Below are positions 1-5,765 of a stretch of 5,990 nucleotides of DNA, in pieces. The notes beneath the pieces are model-generated. The model did not search any database. It was given only the letters and a program-made list of their open reading frames with translations, and had not been told where the DNA came from. Each line of letters starts with the position of its first letter. The first letter of the stretch is position 1. The stretch lies in NCBI GenBank assembly GCA_937925755.1, contig CALAMX010000206.1, positions 1-5,990 of the forward strand, read 5' to 3'. Source of the DNA: an uncultured Burkholderiales bacterium. Lineage in GTDB: Bacteria > Pseudomonadota > Gammaproteobacteria > Burkholderiales > Thiobacillaceae. A program made the position numbers and the translations under genes.

Positions 1-231
1 CCCATCGACGCCACCCAGTGCGGCGGGTTAGGCAACTGTCACGACGACCACGAGTGCATGACGCACGAGCTGTGGACCAACCTCAACGCGCACATTTACA
101 AGTACCTGGAGAGCGTTAACCTGGCCAGCCTGGTGGAGAAACAGCTGCAGAGGCAGGCCGAGGCCGCGCTCAAGAAAGACGAGCGGCGGGTGCTCGGCAC
201 CGCCGAGCTCAAGGCCGTGGCCAACGGTTGA
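1..231 (+). CDS. iscR: IscR, [2Fe-2S] Rrf2-family repressor of the isc operon (3' part only)
   Basis: This is the C-terminal 76 residues of the gene; the start and the DNA-binding winged helix lie before the window. It reads in frame from base 1 to a TGA at 229-231. The fragment begins in the cluster-binding loop: three cysteines at fragment residues 7, 13 and 19 are spaced CX5CX5C, as in E. coli IscR (C92, C98, C104), and a histidine three residues after the last cysteine matches the fourth ligand, H107. The remainder is a dimer-helix region followed by a charged Lys/Glu-rich tail of about the same length as in E. coli. IscR with a [2Fe-2S] cluster is known to repress its own operon, and the cluster-free form regulates other promoters. 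It lies 15 bp before iscS, as expected for the first gene of the operon. The identification rests on the Cys/His pattern plus position. Confidence 0.95.
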   Translation, partial: PIDATQCGGLGNCHDDHECMTHELWTNLNAHIYKYLESVNLASLVEKQLQRQAEAALKKDERRVLGTAELKAVANG

Positions 232-246
232 TGGAGACACGAGAAG

Positions 247-1458
247 ATGGTCAAGACACCGATCTACATGGACTATGCCGCCACCACCCCGGTGGACCCG
301 CGGGTGGTGGAGAAGATGCTGCCCTATCTCACGGAAAAGTTTGGCAACCCCGCCTCGCGCTCGCACGTCTTTGGCTGGGAGGCAGAGAAGGCCGTCGAGA
401 CCGCGCGTGAACAGGTGGCGGCGCTGGTCAACGCGGATCCCAGGGAGATCATTTGGACCTCCGGCGCCACCGAGTCGAACAACCTCGCCATCAAAGGGGC
501 CGCGCACTTCTATAAGGCCAAGGGCCGGCATCTCATCACGGTGAAAACCGAGCACAAGGCGGTTCTGGACACCTGCCGCGAGCTCGAGCGCCAGGGCTGG
601 GAAGTCACCTATCTGGGTGTGAAGGAAAACGGCCTGCTCGACCTGGACGAATTCGCTGCCGCCATTCGGCCAGACACCGTGCTCGCCTCGGTGATGTTCG
701 TCAACAATGAGATCGGGGTCATCCAGGACATCCCGACCCTGGGCGAGATCTGTCGCGAGCGCGGCGTTCTGTTTCACGTCGATGCCGCCCAGGCCACTGG
801 CAAGGTGGAGATCGACCTGTCGCGTCTCAAGGTCGATCTGATGAGCTTCTCTGCGCACAAGACCTACGGCCCCAAGGGTATCGGTGCGCTCTATGTCCGA
901 CGCAAGCCGCGCGTGCGCCTCGAGGCACAGATGCACGGCGGCGGGCATGAGCGCGGGCTACGCTCGGGCACGCTGGCCACGCATCAGATCGTCGGTATGG
1001 GTGAGGCCTTCCGCATCGCCCGCGAGGAGATGGCTACTGAGACCGAACGCATCCGTATGTTACGCGATCGCCTGCTCAAGGGCATCCTGGACATCGAGGA
1101 GGTCCATGTCAATGGCGACCTCGAGCGGCGCGTGGCCGGTAATCTCAACGTGAGCTTCAATTACGTCGAGGGCGAGTCGTTGATCATGGCCATCAAGGAC
1201 TTGGCGGTGTCCAGCGGTTCGGCCTGCACCTCGGCCAGCCTGGAGCCGTCCTATGTGCTGAAGGCACTGGGCCGCAACGACGAGCTGGCGCACAGCTCGA
1301 TCCGCTTCTCCATCGGCCGTTTCACCACCGAGGAGGAGATCGACTACGCGGTCGAGCTTCTGCACGAGAAGATCGGCAAGCTGCGCGAGATGTCCCCGCT
1401 CTGGGAGATGTACAAGGAAGGCATCGACTTGAACACCGTGCAATGGGCGGCCCATTGA
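247..1458 (+). CDS. iscS: IscS, PLP-dependent cysteine desulfurase
   Basis: IscS converts L-cysteine to alanine and passes the sulfur, as a persulfide, to IscU and other acceptors such as tRNA-thiolation enzymes in the cytoplasm. The protein has 403 residues (E. coli 404) and aligns along its whole length with the E. coli enzyme. Visible residues include the N-terminal LDY-type AATTPVDP segment, H103 (in TEHKAVLDTC), D179 and Q182 for PLP contacts, the PLP-binding Lys at K205 (FSAHKTYGPKG), and the mobile-loop catalytic cysteine C327 (SSGSACTSAS). The C-terminal SPLWEMYK segment corresponds to the IscU-docking end. The start at 247 gives the conserved N-terminus; a GGAG at 233-236 and a GAGAAG directly before the ATG are the only SD-like sequences, so the ribosome binding site is not ideal. 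The gene follows iscR after 15 bp. No key residue is missing. Confidence 0.98.
   Translation: MVKTPIYMDYAATTPVDPRVVEKMLPYLTEKFGNPASRSHVFGWEAEKAVETAREQVAALVNADPREIIWTSGATESNNLAIKGAAHFYKAKGRHLITVKTEHKAVLDTCRELERQGWEVTYLGVKENGLLDLDEFAAAIRPDTVLASVMFVNNEIGVIQDIPTLGEICRERGVLFHVDAAQATGKVEIDLSRLKVDLMSFSAHKTYGPKGIGALYVRRKPRVRLEAQMHGGGHERGLRSGTLATHQIVGMGEAFRIAREEMATETERIRMLRDRLLKGILDIEEVHVNGDLERRVAGNLNVSFNYVEGESLIMAIKDLAVSSGSACTSASLEPSYVLKALGRNDELAHSSIRFSIGRFTTEEEIDYAVELLHEKIGKLREMSPLWEMYKEGIDLNTVQWAAH
1441..1457 (+). other. Hairpin across the iscS stop codon
   Basis: CAATGGG (1441-1447) and CCCATTG (1451-1457) form a perfect 7-bp inverted repeat with a 3-nt CGG loop. It covers the last codons of iscS and two bases of its TGA. 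No run of T follows, so it does not look like an intrinsic terminator, and iscU is clearly read on from upstream. A role in mRNA processing or stability between iscS and iscU is possible but is inference; the coding constraint on the end of IscS could also produce it by chance. Confidence 0.5.
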
Positions 1459-1473
1459 AACAACGGCCGCAAC

Positions 1474-1495
1474 CTCAGCCGAATCTCAGCCGAAT
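1474..1495 (+). repeat. Exact 11-bp tandem duplication in the iscS-iscU spacer
   Basis: CTCAGCCGAAT occurs at 1474-1484 and again at 1485-1495 with no mismatch and no gap. It sits in the 54-bp untranslated spacer, just before the iscU ribosome binding site. It is probably a recent slippage duplication; it contains no recognisable protein site. Confidence 0.9.
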
Positions 1496-1501
1496 CATAG
1501 A

Positions 1502-1506
1502 AGGAG
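1502..1506 (+). promoter_or_regulatory. Ribosome binding site of iscU
   Basis: AGGAG (within AGAAGGAG, 1499-1506) lies 6 nt before the ATG at 1513. It is one of the strongest Shine-Dalgarno sequences in the window, which fits the high demand for the scaffold protein. Confidence 0.85.
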
Positions 1507-1512
1507 CGCAAA

Positions 1513-1938
1513 ATGTCTTACAGCGAAAAGGTCCTGGACCACTACGAAAACCCGCGCAACGTCGGCTCGTTCGATAAGTCCGAGCCCGGCGTGGGCACCG
1601 GCATGGTCGGCGCACCCGCTTGCGGCGACGTGATGAAGCTACAGATCAAGGTGAACGAACAGGGCATCATCGAGGATGCCCGCTTCAAGACCTATGGCTG
1701 TGGCTCGGCCATCGCCTCCTCCTCGCTCGTCACCGAGTGGGTGAAGGGCAAGACCCTGGACGAAGCCTTGGCGATCAAGAACACCCAGATCGCCGAGGAG
1801 CTGGCCCTGCCGCCGGTCAAGATCCACTGCTCCATCCTGGCCGAGGACGCCATCAAGGCTGCGGTGGCCGACTACAAAAAGAAACACGGCCTCGGTGGTG
1901 AGGAGTACGCGGCCTGTAATCCACCCAAGGAGCATTGA
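1513..1938 (+). CDS. iscU: IscU, iron-sulfur cluster scaffold
   Basis: IscU is the scaffold on which [2Fe-2S] (and then [4Fe-4S]) clusters are built from IscS-derived sulfur before HscBA-driven transfer. All ligands are present at the E. coli positions: C37 and D39 (GAPACGDVMKLQ), C63 (TYGCGSA), H105 and C106 (IHCSILAEDAI). The HscA recognition motif LPPVK occupies residues 99-103. The core through residue 124 is very similar to E. coli IscU (128 residues). This protein has 141 residues, because the C-terminal tail is longer by about 13 residues and carries an additional cysteine, C135 (EYAACNPP). The start has a strong SD and gives the conserved MSYSEKVLDHYENPRNVG N-terminus. iscA starts one base after the stop. 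Confidence 0.98.
   Translation: MSYSEKVLDHYENPRNVGSFDKSEPGVGTGMVGAPACGDVMKLQIKVNEQGIIEDARFKTYGCGSAIASSSLVTEWVKGKTLDEALAIKNTQIAEELALPPVKIHCSILAEDAIKAAVADYKKKHGLGGEEYAACNPPKEH
1928..1932 (+). promoter_or_regulatory. Ribosome binding site of iscA, fixes its start at 1940
   Basis: AGGAG at 1928-1932 lies within the last codons of iscU, 7 nt before the ATG at 1940. An ATG upstream in the same frame at 1895 would overlap iscU by 44 bp and has no comparable site, so 1940 is preferred. The arrangement suggests translational coupling of iscA to iscU. Confidence 0.8.
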
Positions 1939-1939
1939 G

Positions 1940-2341
1940 ATGGGTGCCGATACTTGTGCTGCGCCGGAAGGCGTCGAGATCAAGGACCTGAGCCTAGATG
2001 CCGCGGGCCTCGCGGGGGCGCGCATCACCCTGTCGGAACGCGCCGCCAACCACGTGAAAAACTTCCTCGCCAAGCGGGGTAAGGGCCTGGGCATCAAGCT
2101 GGGGGTGCGCACATCGGGCTGCTCTGGGCTCGCCTACAAGCTGGAGTTCGCCGACGTGGAGGATCCGCATGACGTGAAGTTCGTCTGCCATGGCGTCAAT
2201 GTCTACGTCGACCCCAAGAGCCTGGCCTATCTGAACGGGACCGAGCTCGATTACGTGCGCGAGGGGCTGAACGAAGGTTTCAAGTTCAATAACCCGAATG
2301 TCAAGTCGCAATGCGGCTGTGGCGAGAGCTTCAACGTCTGA
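1940..2341 (+). CDS. iscA: IscA, A-type iron-sulfur/iron carrier
   Basis: IscA is an A-type carrier that binds iron or Fe-S clusters through three conserved cysteines and helps mature [4Fe-4S] proteins. From the chosen ATG the protein has 133 residues. The A-type domain runs from about residue 29 (ITLSERAANHVKNFLAKRGKG) to the end and closely matches E. coli IscA (107 residues). The ligands are C61 (RTSGCSGLAY), C125 and C127 (QCGCGESFNV). Other hallmarks are NEGFKFNNPNVK and the LGVR strand. About 26 residues precede the normal start; this extension carries a cysteine at residue 6 and an acidic, low-homology stretch. No in-frame ATG exists nearer the domain, and the SD at 1928-1932 supports the long form, though a non-ATG internal start cannot be excluded. 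C83 is an additional, non-canonical cysteine. Confidence 0.95.
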   Translation: MGADTCAAPEGVEIKDLSLDAAGLAGARITLSERAANHVKNFLAKRGKGLGIKLGVRTSGCSGLAYKLEFADVEDPHDVKFVCHGVNVYVDPKSLAYLNGTELDYVREGLNEGFKFNNPNVKSQCGCGESFNV

Positions 2342-2465
2342 CCGGGACAGGGATGGGTTGCGCGACTGCCAATATCTGCCGGAGAACTGTCTCCCTATGA
2401 GCGGAAGCCGCGAATGAGCCCCGCGCAGGAAATCGCGACCCTCACCGCGACTGACGAAGCCCCAA
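2342..2465 (+). other. Untranslated gap between iscA and hscB with small stem-loops
   Basis: These 124 bp hold no convincing gene. A perfect 5-bp stem GGAGA/TCTCC (2381-2385 with 2390-2394, loop ACTG) is visible. The right arm can alternatively pair with GGGACAG at 2344-2350 (7 bp with one G-U, against 2387-2393), so two mutually exclusive folds exist. There is no T run for a terminator and no good -35/-10 pair. A gap at this point separates the scaffold genes from the chaperone genes. An mRNA processing or internal control point is conceivable but not shown. Confidence 0.4.
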
Positions 2466-2996
2466 ATGCTGGATTTCAATCGCAACCATTTCGAACTGTT
2501 CGGCCTGCGACCGGCCTTCCGACTGAACCGCAGTGAGATCGACCGCGCCTATCGCGAGATCCAGACGGAGATCCACCCGGACCGCTTCGCCCACGCCGGC
2601 GAGGCGGAGCAGCGCCTGGCCATGCAGTGGACGGCGCGGGTGAACGAGGCCTATGCCACCCTGCGCGAGCCCTTCGAGCGCGCACGCTACCTGCTCGAAC
2701 TCAATGGCGTGCAGGCAATGGACGCGCGTAACACCGCCATGCCGGCTGACTTCCTCATGCAGCAGATGGCATGGCGCGAGCGCCTAGAGCAGGCCAAGGC
2801 CCAGGCCGACATCGCGAGCCTGCAGGGGCTTGACCAGGAGGTGCGTGCCCAGGCCGATGCGCTGGAGCGCGAACTGGCCGAACTCATCGACGAGAGGCAC
2901 GACTACGCCCAGGCCGCCGAGACCCTACGCAAGTACAGGTTCGTGGACAAGCTGCTTGCCGAGGTCGAGGCGGCGTATGACGAGATCGAGGGTTGA
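2466..2996 (+). CDS. hscB: HscB, J-domain co-chaperone for Fe-S transfer
   Basis: HscB is a DnaJ-type co-chaperone that binds IscU and stimulates the ATPase of HscA. The protein has 176 residues (E. coli 171). Residues 1-75 form the J domain (NHFELFGLRPAFRL start) with the catalytic HPD motif at 37-39 (EIHPDRF). Residues 95-170 form the C-terminal three-helix IscU-binding domain, with DFLMQQMAWRERLE at 95-108 matching the IscU-contact helix of E. coli HscB (FLMEQLELREEL) and LRKYRFVDKLL near the end matching LRKLRFLDKL. The ATG gives the family N-terminus, but no clear Shine-Dalgarno precedes it. It is separated by 124 bp from iscA and 83 bp from hscA, wider than typical for tightly packed operon genes. 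No key residue is missing. Confidence 0.96.
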   Translation: MLDFNRNHFELFGLRPAFRLNRSEIDRAYREIQTEIHPDRFAHAGEAEQRLAMQWTARVNEAYATLREPFERARYLLELNGVQAMDARNTAMPADFLMQQMAWRERLEQAKAQADIASLQGLDQEVRAQADALERELAELIDERHDYAQAAETLRKYRFVDKLLAEVEAAYDEIEG

Positions 2997-3079
2997 ATGC
3001 AGTAAGACAAAGGCGGTGAGAGATCGATAGAACGGCTGGCAGCGGTCCCTCTACGCACACCGATTTCTCCTTTACCCCA
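2997..3079 (+). other. Untranslated gap between hscB and hscA, no visible SD
   Basis: These 83 bp contain no gene. ATGCAGTAA, a two-codon minimal reading frame, follows the hscB stop directly (2997-3005). The 17 bases before the hscA ATG are pyrimidine-rich (TTTCTCCTTTACCCC, 3064-3078) and contain no purine-rich ribosome binding site. No promoter or terminator is recognised. Confidence 0.5.
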
Positions 3080-4948
3080 ATGGCCTTATTACAAATCGCC
3101 GAACCTGGTCAGTCCACCGCGCCGCACGAGCACCGGCTCGCGGTGGGGATCGATCTGGGAACGACCAACTCGCTGGTGGCCACGGTACGTAACGGCATCG
3201 CCGTCGTGCTCAACGACGAACACGGCCGCTCGCTTTTGCCCTCTGTCGTGCGCTACCGTCCCGACGGCAGTGTCCAGGTGGGTTACGAGGCCCAGGCGCA
3301 AGCAAGTCTCGACCCCCACAACACCATTATCTCGGTCAAACGCTTCATGGGGCGTGGGATCAAGGACCTGCCGGACGTGGCCACGTTGCCTTACCACTTC
3401 GTCGATGCCCCAGGCATGGTGCAGATCAAGACGGCCGCCGGGGTGAAGAGCCCGGTCGAGGTCTCCGCCGAGATCCTCCGGGCGCTCAAGCGGCGGGCCG
3501 AGGCGGCCTTAGGCGGCGAGTTGATCGGCGCGGTGATCACCGTACCGGCCTATTTCGACGACGCCCAGCGACAGGCGACCAAGGATGCCGCCCGGCTCGC
3601 CGGGCTCAACGTGCTGCGTCTGCTCAACGAACCGACCGCCGCCGCCATCGCCTATGGCCTGGACAATGCCGCCGAGGGAATCTATGCGGTGTATGACCTG
3701 GGCGGCGGCACCTTCGATTTCTCCATCCTCAGGCTGACCAAGGGGGTGTTCGAGGTGATGGCCACCAGTGGCGACTCGGCCCTGGGTGGTGACGACTTCG
3801 ACCGGCGCATCTACTGCTGGATCCTGGAGCAGGCGGGTCTGCATGCCGTCACCGATCATGACAAGGCCCTGCTGCTCGCCAAGGCACGCGAGGCCAAGGA
3901 GATGTTGAGCGAACAACCAGCGGTGCGCATTACCGCGGTGCTCTCCAGCGGTGAACTCATCGACCTCACGCTCACCGAGGACACCTTCAACGCCATGACC
4001 GAGAGCCTGGTCACCAAGACCCTGCAACCCTGCCGCAAGGCTCTGCGCGACGCTGGGCTCAAGCCCGCCGACATCAAGGGTGTGGTGATGGTGGGCGGCT
4101 CCACCCGTATCCCGCGCATCCAGGCGGCGGTGGGCGAGTTCTTCGGGCAGACGCCGCTCAACAACCTCGACCCGGACAAGGTGGTGGCCCTGGGGGCGGC
4201 GATGCAGGCGAATGTGCTGGCCGGCAACAAAGGCCAGGACGACTGGTTGCTGCTCGACGTGGTGCCGCTGTCGCTTGGCATCGAGACCATGGGAGGACTC
4301 GTCGAGAAGATCATCCCGCGCAACTCCACCATCCCACTGGCGCGTGCGCAGGAGTTCACCACCTTCAAGGACGGCCAGACCGCAATGATGATCCATGTGG
4401 TGCAGGGCGAGCGCGAGCTGGTGAGCGACTGCCGTTCGCTCGCCCGCTTCGAATTGCGGGGTATCCCGCCCATGGTGGCGGGCGCGGCGCGGGTGCGGGT
4501 CACCTTCCAGGTCGACGCCGATGGGTTGCTGTCGGTCACTGCGCGCGAGCTGAGCACCGGTGTCGAGGCCCACATCGAGGTCAAACCCTCTTATGGTCTC
4601 ACCGACGAAGAGATCGCCCGCATGCTACAGGACTCCTACGCGCACGCCAGCGAGGACATGGCAGCGCGCAATCTGGCCGAGGCCCGCGTGGACGGTCAGC
4701 GCCTCCTCGAGGCTACGCGCAGCGCATTGGCCACCGATGGTGAGGCGCTGCTCTCGGCCGAGGAGCGGGCGGTGATCGAATCCCTCGTCGCTGCCTTGGA
4801 ACGAGCCCTGGCTGGCGATGATCTAAAGGCCATCAAACAGGCTACCGATGCCCTCAATCAAGGCACGGTCGAATTCGCCGCTCGGCGTATGGACGCGAGC
4901 GTGAAAAGGGCCCTGACCGGTCATCGACTGGAGGAGATCGATGTCTGA
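3080..4948 (+). CDS. hscA: HscA, specialised Hsp70 chaperone for Fe-S cluster transfer
   Basis: HscA is the ATP-dependent Hsp70 homologue that binds the LPPVK motif of IscU, with HscB as partner, to drive release of the cluster to acceptor proteins. The protein has 622 residues (E. coli 616). The nucleotide-binding domain occupies about 20-388 with the phosphate-1 loop GIDLGTTNS (23-31), phosphate-2 DLGGGTFD (206-213) and the adenosine motif VVMVGGSTRIP (335-345). The interdomain linker is LLLDVVPLSLG (390-400); the beta substrate-binding domain runs to about 505 and the helical lid to the end. The HscA-specific N-terminus MALLQIAEPG and the segment MIHVVQGERELVSDCRSLARF are present, which separates it from DnaK. 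The start is set by this homology, since no Shine-Dalgarno precedes it. The 3' end overlaps the following gene by 8 bp. Confidence 0.98.
   Translation: MALLQIAEPGQSTAPHEHRLAVGIDLGTTNSLVATVRNGIAVVLNDEHGRSLLPSVVRYRPDGSVQVGYEAQAQASLDPHNTIISVKRFMGRGIKDLPDVATLPYHFVDAPGMVQIKTAAGVKSPVEVSAEILRALKRRAEAALGGELIGAVITVPAYFDDAQRQATKDAARLAGLNVLRLLNEPTAAAIAYGLDNAAEGIYAVYDLGGGTFDFSILRLTKGVFEVMATSGDSALGGDDFDRRIYCWILEQAGLHAVTDHDKALLLAKAREAKEMLSEQPAVRITAVLSSGELIDLTLTEDTFNAMTESLVTKTLQPCRKALRDAGLKPADIKGVVMVGGSTRIPRIQAAVGEFFGQTPLNNLDPDKVVALGAAMQANVLAGNKGQDDWLLLDVVPLSLGIETMGGLVEKIIPRNSTIPLARAQEFTTFKDGQTAMMIHVVQGERELVSDCRSLARFELRGIPPMVAGAARVRVTFQVDADGLLSVTARELSTGVEAHIEVKPSYGLTDEEIARMLQDSYAHASEDMAARNLAEARVDGQRLLEATRSALATDGEALLSAEERAVIESLVAALERALAGDDLKAIKQATDALNQGTVEFAARRMDASVKRALTGHRLEEIDV
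4930..4936 (+). promoter_or_regulatory. Ribosome binding site of the DUF3050 gene, inside hscA
   Basis: GGAGGAG lies within the last codons of hscA, 4 nt before the ATG at 4941. With the 8-bp overlap of the two genes this indicates translation coupled to hscA and supports 4941 as the real start. Confidence 0.8.
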
Positions 4949-5765
4949 ACGTTTCGACCTCAGCATCATCCACCCGCTGCGCCAGCGTCTCGACCAGCAT
5001 CCCATCTATGCCGCGCTGCGGACCCTGGACGACTTGCGTGTCTTCATGGCGCACCACGTCTATTCGGTTTGGGATTTCATGTCCCTGATCAAGTACTTGC
5101 AGCATGCGGTGGCGCCCGCACGTTGGCCCTGGACGCCGGGGGTGGACCCCACCGTGCAGCGCTTCATCAACGAGCTCAACCTGGAAGAGGAGACCGACGC
5201 CGCCGCGCCAGGACAGCCGGGTGAGTTCACCAGCCATTTCCAGCTCTATCTGGGGGCCATGCGCGAGGTGGGGGCCGATGCCGAGCGGCCCGCCCGCTTC
5301 GTCGAGATCGTCCGCGACCAGGGACTCGCCGCCGCCTTGGACTCTGGTCTGGTCCCCGAGCCCTCACGGGCCTTCATGCGCGTGACCTTCGCTTTCATCG
5401 ACAGCGGCCTACCCCACACCGTGGCCGCCGCCCTGGCCCTGGGGCGTGAGCACGTCATCCCCAACATGTTCCGCGCCTTTCTCGCGCGCATGGCAGTGAG
5501 CGAGCGCGAGGCGCCGACCTTCCATTATTACCTCAAGCGCCACGTCCACCTCGACGAGGACTTCCACGCCCCGCTTTCCATCCGTCTTCTGGAAGGGTTG
5601 TGCGCGGGCGACCCCGTGCGCATCCGCGAGGCCGAGGCCGCCGCCGTCGCCGCCATCGAGGCGCGCATCCGCTTCTGGGATGGGGTGCTCGCCGCCTTGC
5701 CCAGCCAGAATGGCAACCAATCCCCTACCACGGAATATGCCCCAGTTGATCGTTTTGCCGCATGA
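4941..5765 (+). CDS. DUF3050-family protein, putative haem-oxygenase-like diiron fold
   Basis: The 274-residue protein looks like the DUF3050 family from LRQRLDQHPIY near the N-terminus, FMAHHVYSVWDFMSLIKYLQ (35-54), FINELNLEEETD (75-86) and SHFQLYLGAMREVGAD (98-113). It is predicted to be soluble and helical, with no signal peptide or membrane segment. DUF3050 has been grouped by fold with the haem-oxygenase-like diiron oxidases, which bind metal through spaced Glu/Asp/His residues. Candidate ligands are H38/H39, E82-E84, E95 or H99, E170/H171, and the cluster HVHLDEDFH (201-209). Which of these bind metal, and the substrate, are unknown. It follows hscA with an 8-bp overlap and a strong SD, and its last 29 bp overlap fdx. 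Location in the ISC operon suggests a link with iron or Fe-S metabolism, but this is inference. Residues 230-241 are Ala/Glu-rich, and the last 20 residues look unstructured. Confidence 0.85.
   Translation: MSERFDLSIIHPLRQRLDQHPIYAALRTLDDLRVFMAHHVYSVWDFMSLIKYLQHAVAPARWPWTPGVDPTVQRFINELNLEEETDAAAPGQPGEFTSHFQLYLGAMREVGADAERPARFVEIVRDQGLAAALDSGLVPEPSRAFMRVTFAFIDSGLPHTVAAALALGREHVIPNMFRAFLARMAVSEREAPTFHYYLKRHVHLDEDFHAPLSIRLLEGLCAGDPVRIREAEAAAVAAIEARIRFWDGVLAALPSQNGNQSPTTEYAPVDRFAA

Noticed and set aside
28..948. Open frame of 306 codons on the minus strand opposite iscR and iscS
   Set aside because: Both genes on the plus strand are verified by catalytic residues; the antisense product has no recognisable domain and no ribosome binding evidence.
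1441..1457. The hairpin as an intrinsic terminator
   Set aside because: No T run follows the stem and the next operon gene starts 55 bp downstream on the same strand with the expected function.
1895..1940. Upstream ATG at 1895 as the start of IscA
   Set aside because: It would overlap iscU by 44 bp and lacks a good SD, whereas 1940 has AGGAG at a proper distance.
2997..3005. Minimal ATG-CAG-TAA frame directly after hscB
   Set aside because: Two codons with no SD; it is most likely chance.
3509..4573. Long open frame of 354 codons on the minus strand within hscA
   Set aside because: It lies entirely opposite the well-conserved hscA, and its His/Gly/Gln-rich translation resembles no family. 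It is a by-product of GC-rich codon use.
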